A stretch of DNA of 64,000 bases, from contig NC_064449.1 of the NCBI RefSeq assembly GCF_023343835.1, forward strand, positions 3,447,778-3,511,777, written 5' to 3'. This document shows, piece by piece, positions 45,901-57,900 of the stretch. The stretch is from Lagopus muta (taxonomy: Eukaryota; Chordata; Aves; Galliformes; Phasianidae). The first letter of the stretch is position 1. The number at the start of each line of letters is the position of its first letter. Under the pieces are notes generated by a model. That model was not told where the DNA came from, made no database searches, and saw only the letters and a program-made list of their open reading frames with translations. The position numbers and the translations under genes were made by a program.

Positions 45901-48900
45901 AAATTAGTCCACTGTGCATTCCACCGATCTATAGCGCCTTGATTTTTGTTTGATGCAGTGCTGGGTTTGAACAAAGTGTTGGGAAAGAATTGCTTTAGAT
46001 GGAGTGAATGGGCTGCAGGTTTGGCAGCTGTGTTAGCTGTGGCTCGTTCTAGCATTGCAGCTTCAGTAGCTGGTTTTCCCCAGTGAGTCCATGTGTGGTA
46101 TAGTGGTATTGATTTCCAATAACAAGGAGCTGTATGATATGCATCCAGTAAAAGATGCTTAGCCAACTTTGGGTTCCCTTTTTAATAATCCTCTGACATT
46201 CCTGTGACCTTAGAGAGCAACGGCAGTGCCCATGAACTCGAGTAATCCTCCAGTTTCAGTCGAATGCCCCTCTTAGAAATATGGACAAACAGTGGTCATG
46301 GCTTCTGTAGTCGTGTTTCACTTTTTTAGTAGTTCTCTGCACCAGCACAAGACCACAAGCTCAATACTATGTATAAATTAAGTCATTAACAATATTCTAA
46401 TCTCTATTCTATCCATTCCTCCCTTAGAGTACTTTGCACCTTGCATCTTTGGAAAGAATATATAGCATTGCTTCATCCCACACAGATGAAATAAACTCTC
46501 TGCTCTTGGAAGGAAGCAGGCAACCATGTAACTTTGTGAGGCATCATGTCACAACAGTCGAAGGCAGGAGGCAGAAAACCGCCAACAGCCCCACTGTGCT
46601 CTGCTGAAATAACACCGAAGGATTTTAGGTGGTTTGTGACCAGCTGCATTTAAACCTAGCCAGAGGTCTTCTACTGGGATACGCAGTTTGATCCTTCCAA
46701 AGGTGCTGTCAGATCCTTGCTTAGAATAGAAGTGAGACAGACCTCCGTCTCTCCCGTGTCTCTACGGGTTTGGTTTGCAGTGTTTGGTTAGTATGGATTG
46801 CCAGGGCTCTGCTCCTCTGATAACCAGCCGTGCTTCCGCAGCACCTCAGCGTGCCAGTCCCATACTGACCACTCCTGTCCCCTCTTCCTTTGAAAGAGGT
46901 AAAGGATCCAGGGCACAATTGGCTGCTTCTGCAGCAGTCCCAGACAGAGAGTGATTCACAGTTCTCCTATTCCTGAGCAAAGGAAAGGGACCGCATAAGG
47001 TTTGTTTTAAACCATCCTTGTACTGAATATACATGGCAAACTGTTATAGCAACTTCTGGGCTGTCAAGCTTGTACTTGTCTTTTTGTAGCCCATTGAAAA
47101 GCAAAAAATAGCTGCAACACACTGTGCTCTGACCAGCACATCTTCTGTGCAGGGACTTGGAAGGTGGGTTAGTGCAAAATACGTGCGTCAGGTCTGCATG
47201 GAAGGTGTCAGGAGTTTGGCACACTCTCATTTCTTTTAATCTAACGTGGGACAGAGCTAGCTAATTACAGACAAAGCTGCTCTCGACAGAAGCTGACAGT
47301 CCAGGGTTTGTTACCTTGAGAGGGATGGAAAACATTCTTGCTCTTTTTAATAACCCTTCTGTTGTTTGTGATTGAATATGATCCAATTGCTCTAATGGAG
47401 GAGAATATTATGCACAGCATGAGTCAGCAACGCTTTCCTTCTGGAACAGCTGACAGCAAAGAAAGTTCCCAAACTCTCTGCAGAAATATTCCTCCCCCCG
47501 GATGAGGATATGGGCTGCATCTGCCAGTACCTGCGGGTGCTGCCTTTTGAGATGGACCTGTGCTTAAGGTTCATTCGAGGTTAGAAGTCAAATTCAGTAT
47601 GCAGCAGAAGCACTTGGGAGCTTGGTGCAGACAGAATGGAAGCCAGTCACAGAAGTTTGGAATTCCAGTGGCTGGGAGCTTTGAAGCAGGGTTTGTGGCA
47701 GCACTGGCAAGAGAAAGATGTTGACACATCCAAATGCTATGGCACATTTCAGGTCATCCAATAAACAAGAGTGGGTTGGTTCTTGTAAAATACAGATCTG
47801 TAACTATCAAGTGAATCTCCTCAGAGATCACCCCTTCCCACTTAGTGAGATTGCCCTTTGCACTGTTTTTGTGTTGTGACACAAGCAACAACCTGATCTA
47901 GTATTCCAGCAAGTGAAAGTCATGAACTGAAACAAGTCTTCCTGTACAAATCTGTGCTTCCATTGGAGAGATTTGCCAAGCAAAGTTGCAGTCTGATGAG
48001 CAGTCCCATTTTTGAACTGATTTTTGTTCGTTGTTGTAGCAGTCAGGTATCTGCTATCACTGGATAAAGTCTCTGACAGCTACCAAGTGATAAACCATGG
48101 TGGGATCCAACATTTTCCTACGGAAAGAGTATTTGTACCAGTGGGACCAGCCTGAAGTATAGCACTACTGCTTTTTAAAGAATTCAAAGACACTAAACCA
48201 CCCAGATCACTCCCTGTTCAGTGCCAAGACATCCATCCTCCTCCATGCTCTGTGCTAAGGTCAGTCAGCGTGCCAAACTCTTCCTGCTCGTAAGCTGAAA
48301 GCTCACTTAGTGCCAAAATACATCCACAGAGGTTTCTGCTCTTCTTGTGGTCTTTGGAGGAAAGAGAGGAATTCAGGCACATAGACAGGTCCTGCATTTC
48401 ACAAAGTTCCTACTGATTTTTAGAAAGTTTACAACAGGGCCCCAGACCATAAAAGAACAGTGTGATTGCCACAAAGAACAGTGTGGGAAAGCCAGTATAC
48501 ATGCATGTGCAGCCCTCCCACACGCACCCTGACTACCCCAGATATAGGCATGCCCACAGATCAGCACCTACACACAAATGCTTTTGACACACTTATTCTC
48601 AGCATCCTGTTCTCTTACAGCAGCCTGAGTTGGAGGAAGGGAGAAAATATGTTCCTTCTAACCTAATCTTCTAATGACCTTTCTGCTAACCCCACTTTCC
48701 TGCATATCTCTAGGCTGCTGTGGTGGTGATGGGAACAAGATTCCAATGATTTTCCTCCAAAAAAACTCAGCAGGGTCATCTGTTAGATTGTGATGTGCTG
48801 CCCAGTTTTCTGAAGAGATTCAGGGTAAATAAGAAGATAAGAAAATTGTTTACGATGGTATCTCTCAGGCCCCTTGTGGCTCTGCCAGAGTTCTTGCAGA

Positions 48901-51900
48901 GTCAAAGGACTGTGAATATGTGATTCGATGCAAATGGGCTCCCATCACCTCTTCCCTTCCTGGACCATGAGCAACCTTCCAAACCTGGTGGGTGATTTCT
49001 GCACCCTCTTTGCTTTGCATTTCCTGTAACTGCCTGCATCTGCAGGGAAGAAAAGTAGGAGAGCAGGCAGCTGAAGTAATTTTCTGTTAGCTGGTTCATA
49101 ATGCTTTGGTACAAGCTAATGCTTATGAGGTGACCATCTCAACTTTTGTTGAGAGGCACTTACTGTACGACACGCTTAGCCTTTCATTGCTATCCCCAGC
49201 AATGTGGGGCTGCTGTGGATTCTCCTGGTTCCTTTGCTCAGCTCCCTTGCTCCAGGAGGAAGAGGAAAGGGGCAGTTCTCGATTGCAGGGCATTCCTGGC
49301 TTCTGCTGCCTGTCACAGGGAGATTCATTCTTGGCAGTGAGGCAATGCTCTCTTCTCTCTCTGGAATTGGAGTCATTTGTCTTGGGCAGGGGCTCAGGCG
49401 CCTTGCCTGCTGTGTGGCAGCTCCTGCTCAAGGGAGACACACACTTCATCAATAAACAAGGAGCCTGGAGAATGGTTCCAAGTGGCAGAGGACATTATTA
49501 TTGACTGGCACACTGACTGAGGGTAGGTCAACCTTCTATTAGCTGCTTTAAGAGGGGAAAGAGAAAAGGAACTGAAGATAGCAGCCCTGAGAGGAGCTGG
49601 GAGTTTCAGCATCCTCCTGCACTGTCTCCTGCTGCAAGTGCCCAGGGCTGGCACAGCCCATGAGGAGTGACTGTGCATTTCCCTCGTGTCAGGGATCTTC
49701 CAGCCCTGACAAGAGGTGGCGGGGCCAGCTTGCTTTGTGGGGGTGTGCTCTGATGTGGAGATTTGCAGACCAGAGCTTCCCCACCCCCTTTGTCCCTCTC
49801 TCTCTGCTTGCCCTGCACACAATGGGTGTCTTCCAGTCTGACTTTGAAGGGCCTGGGGGCCTTTGGGCACCTCCTCCCCAGTCATGCAGTGATGAATACC
49901 CTGAGGGAACTGTTCCTCTTCTTTCCCTCTTGGGAGGAGGCTAATGCATGAAGAGTAAGAAGCTCTGTCCCACATTGCTGTGCACTTCTGGCTGTGACTG
50001 GAACTGGACAAGCTGTTGGCTCTTGTCGTAGTTGCATTCCTAAACTAATCTCACATGGAAGAAGCCTCTAAACTCTAAAACAACTGTTGGTGCACTTTAC
50101 AGTCATACTTAATTTGCCACAGCACCATCAGAATGGAAGCAGAATAAGCCCTGCTTTGTCATGACATTGATAGCTCATCCTTCTCTCTCCTAGAGCCTTA
50201 CAGCTGTTGGGAGAGTGAGTGGCTTCTGCACAAAAAAAGCACTGTTAAAGTGCTCAGTCCATGGGTTGGTCTTTGCAGAACCTTTTGTTTGGAACTATGC
50301 TTGCAAAGGAAGTTGTGACATTTTTCAGCTGAACATCTGAGCATCCAACAAGGCTGCTGCAGAGACAAGCGATAGGATCATTGCCAGCCTTCTTGAAGGA
50401 GGAAATTCTTCATGGCATTACATGTGGAGCTGCGACCTCAGTGGCTTCACGGCTAAGGATGCATTCGCTGTCCTGTTCAGGTCCTGTTCAGGTGATGGTG
50501 AGTTTTTTGTTGCAATTTAAACCCCCTTTTGGACTGAATGCTCCAATGCTCAGCCTGAGAACAAAGGAAAAGGTATGGGGGACTCATCCCTTTTCTTTCA
50601 GAAAATATTCTGTTGTCAAACAGGTTTAAAGCCCAGATTCAGAGCTAGTTCTAGGTTTGGGAGCTCCTTATTTATCCCAGGAGTGAGGTGTTTGGAAATA
50701 GAATGAATGGATCCGATGTCCAAAATCTTTGCTTCACATCACCCGGCCTGGGGCCGTTCAGATTTCTGGTTCAGGTATGAGCTCATCTATGGTAGGTGCA
50801 GGAAGACCTGTGGTTGCTTTCTACTTGCAGAAAGCTGGAAAAACTTTACCATAAGACTGGCTCAAGATCTCTCCCTTGTGGTTAAAAATTACTGTCCTGG
50901 GGCTGAGAGCACCGTAGGATCCCGGACTGCTGCCTCCCGGCTTGCTTCCACTGTGGCAGGAAAAGATTGAGGGACTTGTGGGTCTGCTGGTCTTTATAAG
51001 CTGAAACAGGTCCCACCCAGCTAAATGGTCCATTTCTGCTCCAAAACGAGCTCTGCACTCTGCTCCAAGCCCCTAAGTGGATTGCCTTCTGGCCAGCCTA
51101 GCTCTCCGGTGATTGAAAAGCCGAGAGGAGTCAGAAGGGGGGTGGGGAGCGTTGCGGTGTTAGAGGCTGTGTGTACCCAAACTAGCTGGATTCGCTGAAC
51201 TCATCACCGAAATCGCTTCTTGCAGTGCCTCTCTGTTTTAATTCTGCCTGAATCAGCCCTCTCCCATGAGTGAAACAATCTTGCCTGCAGATTGAGGGGG
51301 GTGGGAGGGATTTGAACATTAATCTGATGTAGATTATACATCCGCCTCCCTCTCTCCCCTTCTCACTCTCTCTCCCTCTCTCTCCCTCTTTCTGTCTGTT
51401 TCTCTCCCCTCCCTCTCCTTCCTGCTTCATCTCTTCAAGAAAGTGAACATAAAGTAAAAGCACGGAGAGAGAGAGGCAGAGAGAGAAAAAGCTCCCTGAA
51501 GAGGGAAGCCCCAGCAGCCAGTAGCTGTTTGGATTTGCCTTGCGCTGCCTTTCTTGCTTTGCTCCCAAGGAATACCTTTAATGGGATCATTTGCTTCAGT
51601 TCCTTTATAACCAAGTCCACCGGAAAGGCAGACTCAACATATTATGGGCAACTGTGTGAAGTCTCCACTGAGAAACCTCTCGAAAAAGGTATGTTCCCCG
51701 AATCAAAGTGCATTGTGCGTTTCCACCCCCACTTCTTGGGATGGGTGACGTCGTGGGCAGATGGGAAAGGGAGGTGGGAGAGACACGAGGATGTGTACAA
51801 AGGGTTCAGATCTCTGCAGGAGTCTTTTCTGTAAGAGCTGCACGTGCAGGTGCAGCCACTAGAGCCTGGGATGCCACTACGTGAGTGTAAATCAGAGTGT

Positions 51901-54900
51901 GCACATGCATGCACGTGAGTAGGTGTGTGCCCCACTCCGTGGCTGTGCAGCTGACCACTGCTGTGTGTGCAGGTTTGTCCCTGCTGATGTGCACGACACA
52001 CTGGCGTGCACTGTCAGTGCATCTCAGTGTATGTGTAACCCTGTCAGTTTGTGTACGTGTGCTTCAACCAAGAGGTGTCTGCATGTGTCTGGTTGTGTGT
52101 GTCGTTTCTCCTGGGACATACATTCATGGACATGTGAATGGGTGTGTGTTCATATGTACTCCTGTTGGGACATAGCACAAATCAGCACGATTAATGAGCA
52201 TATCTGTATGCGTGTGTCCTTTATGTCTCTACATACTCACTCAGAGGTGTGTGAGCAGGTGGCAGTGTTTGTTGTGTGTGTGCACGTGGGGAAGGTGTGT
52301 GACACACCTATCCCTGCTTGTATGGCTGTGTGTGCCTGTCTCATAGTGCATGTCCTCACAGAAGTCTGTCTGTAGGCAGGCATATGTTTTTATGTGTATC
52401 CATCTTTCCATACGCACGTATTTCTGGTATGCATTTGGGTACAGAAGCATGTTTTTCTGCAATCTGTCCATGCCTTAGAGGTATGGACAGAGGCATTAGC
52501 TGCATGTTCATGCGTTGTGTTGCACGTCAGTATGGCCCATGTGTGTGCTGCACTTCATATGCAAGCTGCCACATGTGCCTGTTAGGCTCAAGTCCACAAA
52601 CTGCTCTGTGCTGAGGTTTTAAAATGGTCCCAGGATGAATTAGATTCAGGGATTATTCTGCTTTTAGGGACCAGACTGCAGTGAGAACAATTTGTCCTAG
52701 TGGTAGTTCTTGTCTGACTGCAGAAGGTGTTGCAGCACCGTGTACCTGTCAGCCACACAGCTCTTGCTTGGCATTGCTGAAAATGCAATAACTCAGCGAA
52801 AAGCTGGTTGATTCACTCATGAAGTTAGGCTAAGCATCTGAAATATTTAAATGAAGAGCTACATCTGCAGAGACCTTGCTGGCAGCAAATGCCACTGCCC
52901 TCGGGATGCTGCATGCAGGAAACCTTGCAGTGAGCAGAGCACTTCTCTGCTAGGGAGGCCTAAGTTGTGCTTCTTCTTTGTGGGAGCACAGTTTACTTGT
53001 TAGCAGCTGTAAACAAGGTCAGTAATGATACAGCTGTGGCATGAAGGGACAGCTGGGATACATGAGGAGGGAGTTCATCAATGGGCAGTTTGATAGTGCC
53101 AAGACCAGCCCCTGGGTCAGGGTGACCTTCAGGAAGAGGCAGTAGGTGAGGCTTACCCAAATGCACATCTGAAAGAAGAGCACTTTGGCTGTTCCTAGGT
53201 TGCCTCCGACTTGCAATGAAAGGAGCTGGCTGCAGCTGTGCTCAACATGATCAAGGAAATTGCAATTAAAGTCTGAAGTGTGGCCAGGCTTCTTGAATCA
53301 AAATAGACTGAATAACTTATAAACTCTGTGTGATCAGTCTTTTAGGTAATTTATGCTTTCATTCCTAAAAGCTGCTTCAAATACTGCACTTTAGAAGTGC
53401 TATTGAGAAGGCCTGGGAAGGCAGGACTAAAGAGAGGAAGTTAAGAAGCTGAGTTAGAGAATTCTCAGACTTCAGCCCAGCCTCAGGAACTAATCCTGAG
53501 ATATCCTGGGGGCTGTGCTGTCCTCCAGGCTGTAACACACGTGGTTATGTTGGATGCTTGGTAGGTCACTCATGCTGTACATCTTCATTTGGCCTTTTTG
53601 TTATCCTTGGCTTTTTTTCTCAGATTTTACCTGGGACAAACTCAGAGGGAAGGCAGTGAGGAAGATGAGGAGCTGGGCCCTGGGTGGTACACAGTTATAT
53701 TGGGAAGAAGTAATCGTTCTCTGCCTGCTTCTCTCCTATGTCCTCACCCCACTCCTGTCTCCCTAAAGCTCCTTTGAATGTGAAGGTCCTGGGACCACAG
53801 CACTACTTTGCTGTTAAGCCTGAACCACCAGGCACAGCTTTCTCATTGCTCTGATCTTCGCCATGTGCTCCTGCCTCAGCGGGTGGAAACAGAGTTAAGA
53901 TGATTAGGAGAATGGCTTAGGAATCTGAAGGCCTTTTGCTCATAATATCCATTCCTGAGGGAAAGTTGTTGGAGGGACATTACCTGCTCATACTTTTCTT
54001 GCACTTCACTGAAATGGCAACTGTAGATGATGTGTGTGTGAAAGCTGAGCTTGGGTAACTGGATTTATTCTCTTCAATATGTGACTTCAACCAGAAAGCT
54101 GGGGTCTCTTTCCAGGTGCTGGCTGGCCTGGTCAGGGACTCATCCTTGTCTGTTTGGTGATAATGTTCAGGCTTTCTGTCTCCCAGTGCTGGCAGGCAGC
54201 AGGCTTGCTTTCCCCAGGGACCCTGCTGGCCAGCCTGGTGCCTTTCTACCCTCAGTGGTGATGAAGAGGCACCTCTGGACCTGGTGCTCAGCAACGACCC
54301 TCTGGCATGCAGACCCTGTCCTTTCCTTGTATTTGCCTTGTTGTGCATGTTGCCTTCCCCCTCTAACAGGCAGCTGACATTGCTTTGCTCCCCTCTCACG
54401 GCTTTCCTCCTGGCTCTGCCTGGATAAAGGAATGTGGTAGAGGGAATGCTTTCAGGAGAAACCTGGGAGGCTGCTAGGCAGAGGGAATCCTGCGTGGAGC
54501 TGCCAGGCAGGGCAGGAGCCCCTGCAGGTGTCACACTAAGAGACCTGGCACTGGGTGTCTGGCCAGCTCTTCACTGCTCCTGGCAACTGCTTCATCAAAC
54601 TGGCAATATTTACACACACAGGAAAATAATGGGACGATCATCCTTCAGTACTGCCGAGTGAATTGGCAGGAAGCTCAATTAACTGGAAGGGTCAGAAAAC
54701 AAGGATTAGGTGCAGGCTATGGGGCCTTTGGTCTTTCATCTGTCTTCACTGGAATTAAAAGCAGAACTGATGTGGGCTATTTTAAGTGAGCCGTATTATT
54801 TGCAATACTGAACTGAAAAAATGTGCTAAGAATAAAAGCTGGTAATTTTTGAAATGACATTGTGCTGATGTCACGAAGCTATGCAGCTCAACACAGATGC

Positions 54901-57900
54901 CATGATATTTAGCTGAGCTGGTAATATGCCAGTTGTGGATGGATGCTCATCTTTTAGGTTTTTAAGCACAAGTGTCCTATGTGTCACACTGAATTGGAGA
55001 CAGATTTTCACCTTTTCCATGACTGCAACGAAAATGCTTTTCTGCTTGATGATTTTCTTTCTTTGCAGCTTGCTTTTGTTTTGATGCTTAATATTCACAT
55101 GACATTATACACCAGCAGATTGGTGTAAGACCATAAAAATGCAAACAATGAGCCATGTGTGCGAGGCAGCGGCACACGGTAGACACAGCAAATAGATACA
55201 ATAGGTTTGGATAAGTGTGAGAGAGGTGTGTGTGTGTGTGTGTGTGTGAGATGCGTTAGCCTGAAAAAGCACCTCAGGCTTTAAGGAAAGGGTTAATGGA
55301 GGAGACAGTGACAATTGACAGCATCTCTGATCACCCCTGGGAACACTGGCTGTAAAAGTAGTCATTCCTGAAGAGGAATCTGATGTATGATTAATGTTTA
55401 TTCTATAAAACCAAGGGTCCTGTGGGTTGTGCTGGCTTTTTATAGCTGCATGGGAATATCAGGATAAGATGTTTTTTGCAGAGCCAGGGAAATGCATTTC
55501 TATAAAAGGAAAGCAGTGCCTCCTTATAAAACCCAGTGCTGGATTCTGTTCTGGAGCCCCAGCTTAGCAGGACGTGCACTTATAAAATGTGCAAATGCAA
55601 ACAGACAAAACTGTTGTGCTTGTGACTGCTCTACACTTGGAAATGTAAGCAACGAGAAGAGGTCAGTGCAGTAACTGCCTGAAACCTTGAGGATGTAACT
55701 AATTAGCACTGGAACAAGGAGTGTGAGCCCGCTGCTGGCAGAGCCACCTGATGCCCTAAAAGGCCTTTTGATAACACTGTATCGTGCGTGATGCTGGCTG
55801 ATGAAACCTAAAGTGGAGCCAGAGCGTCTGGGGAGGCCCTGCCTCGCCTCCTGGGGAGGCCTTGGCCAACACAGCTCTGCCAGCAGCTCTGCCCAGGGCA
55901 CGCGTCCCGTTGTGCCGGGCTGTGCTTGGCCTTCGCAGCTCACTTGAGGAATCATTAACTGTGGAGCCGGCAGTGGGAGCTCAGCCCTTTGGGCTCTCCC
56001 TGGGTAGATGTGAGAGTTGAGAGTTTGATGTCGTTTCAAAGCGAAATTCTCTCGGTCGGCTGTACTTCTGTCAGCTTTTGAAAGTGAACTGCTGGACTTA
56101 GTGCTTCTATACAGCCCATAATAGATCAGTGGGGGGGACGCAGCGTGGACCGGATGAAGGAAATTTAGCAATAATGGCTCTGCGAGGCGGTTCAGTAAAT
56201 CTTCAGAGGAAAGGCTGGGTGAGACAGGGAGGTAACATCCTCTGTTGTGTTGTTTGCTTGCTGCTGGTTGGCTGGGAAGATCCGCCATGAGGAGAAGACG
56301 TGCTATAAGGCTGTCCAGACGAGCGAAGAGGGGCCGTCGGAGTACCAGGGTCCGCTCATGGTGCTGGCCCAGAACTGCGCCGTCATGCACAACCTGCTGG
56401 GGCCAGCATGCATCTTCCTGAGGAAGGGCTTCGCAGAAAACAGGCAGCCTGTACGTAAGTTACACCCTGCCGGGCGAGACATGCACTAAGCCACGTGGAC
56501 CTGAGCCAGGGATGCGGGGCTGCCCGTGTGTCCCGTGTGCGTGGAGCTCTGTAACCCCCGGCCCTGGGCCTCCAGCATCCCGGCTCCAGCTCCAGCAAAC
56601 GCAATCACGAGCAAATGTCTAACCTGAAGGATGTGCAAAGATAAACCTGTGCCTAAACACCAAGTCAGGGGGATTCTAAAAGCGCAGCTGTGAAAAATAG
56701 ATCAAAGCCTGAACTCAAGCAGATGAAGTTCCATGGATTTAGGAGAAGAATTTAGGACCTCGGGTCTTATGCAATCAGATGGACTCCAGAGGAGTCCAGT
56801 ATTCAAAGCTGTTGTTCCAGCAGGACGTCAACCTCACATTCCCAGAGGCTCAGATTAGCATTTAGGGCTAAATAGTCGCTTTCATGCAAATCAGGGCATC
56901 CATATTGGGAACAAGCTGTCCCACAGAGATGCCCGTATTTGTTACTGTTGCTGTCAGCTCACAGCAAGCATGCTAATACAAGCAGAAACGAGCATGCATC
57001 TGCCTCCTTGCAGAAGCCCAAATGTAGTCTCTCATACACTCTTATACGCAGCCTGACACTGCAGCATTCCCAGCCAAAGAAACCAAAGAACATCAGTCTG
57101 TCCTCATGTTGGTAAATAGTGCCAGACGGCCAAATGCTATTGCCTGTACACACAGATAGATAGCAAAAACACATCTATCCACTCCTATTTGTGACTGTGT
57201 TCATGTGTATCTGCACATAAACAATGAAAAAATACCTTTGTATATAAATTCAAATGTATGCATGTGGACATGTTAAATATACAGGGGCATGCACCTCAAT
57301 ATCACATCTTTTCAAGAAGTAACGTGTGGTTTTGCACATAAGGTTCGATTCTGACAACAATGTATTTAAAGACATGCACAAAGAAGCCTGATGAGTGGGG
57401 ATGTGCAATGTTACACACCAATCCAGTGCATTTCATATTCTTCTGATAAAACAAAACTCACCCCAATTACCTGACAGAGCTTTCTTGCCCCTCTAGGAGA
57501 TGCCTCCCACAGTTGCGCACTGACACAGTTATGTACAGCTGGAGGAGACATCCAGATCTTTATTTCCAAAACCTCATTTTCAACCGACAACCCAAAAAAG
57601 AGCTGCACTCAGTCATTATTGATCAAAGGGATTTTGTTCTTAATCTTCAACCACTAAGTGATCACATTCCTTAAGTCAGTTCATTGAAACACGAGGTGTG
57701 ACAGTGTGACACCAGCGCACGGACAGAGCTGCCACTGCAGGAAACGGGCCCAGCTCCTCGCAGAAGGCTCAGGCTGACAGGTAGCCGTGCTCAGCCCTGC
57801 AAAGTCAGCGTACCCTAAGATATTTCCAAAATAGGATTAGCAATGTCTCTGCCCTGTTGTAGAATAAATGCATCTGATAAACAGCTTTATTTTTACTGAC

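Larger units (their letters stand above)
39946..51643 (+). other. CABP1: CABP1 intron between alternative first exons
   Basis: About 11.7 kb from the caldendrin exon to the S/L-CaBP1 start. It holds a T-rich tract, a hairpin cluster near 40.7 kb, a 1-kb GCAGCA-rich degenerate repeat block (42720-43790), an AT-rich regulatory-looking island near 45.7 kb, and the promoter of the second start at its right end. No coding exon was recognised. Confidence 0.7.
51689..56279 (+). other. CABP1: CABP1 intron after the S/L first exon
   Basis: It begins with a TG/CA-rich alternating stretch (51840-52600) and contains a (GT)11 microsatellite. A 288-codon minus-strand open frame starts in the next exon and covers the right end of this intron. 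No exon was recognised between the two CABP1 exons. Confidence 0.65.

Noticed and set aside
45888-46166. Minus-strand 92-codon frame considered as a retroelement fragment
   Set aside because: Only a loose impression of similarity, with no catalytic motif, terminal repeats or neighbouring frames. The length is within chance.
49394-50011. 205-codon minus-strand frame in the CABP1 intron
   Set aside because: No recognisable domain. Overlapping frames on the other strand are equally open, so composition explains it.
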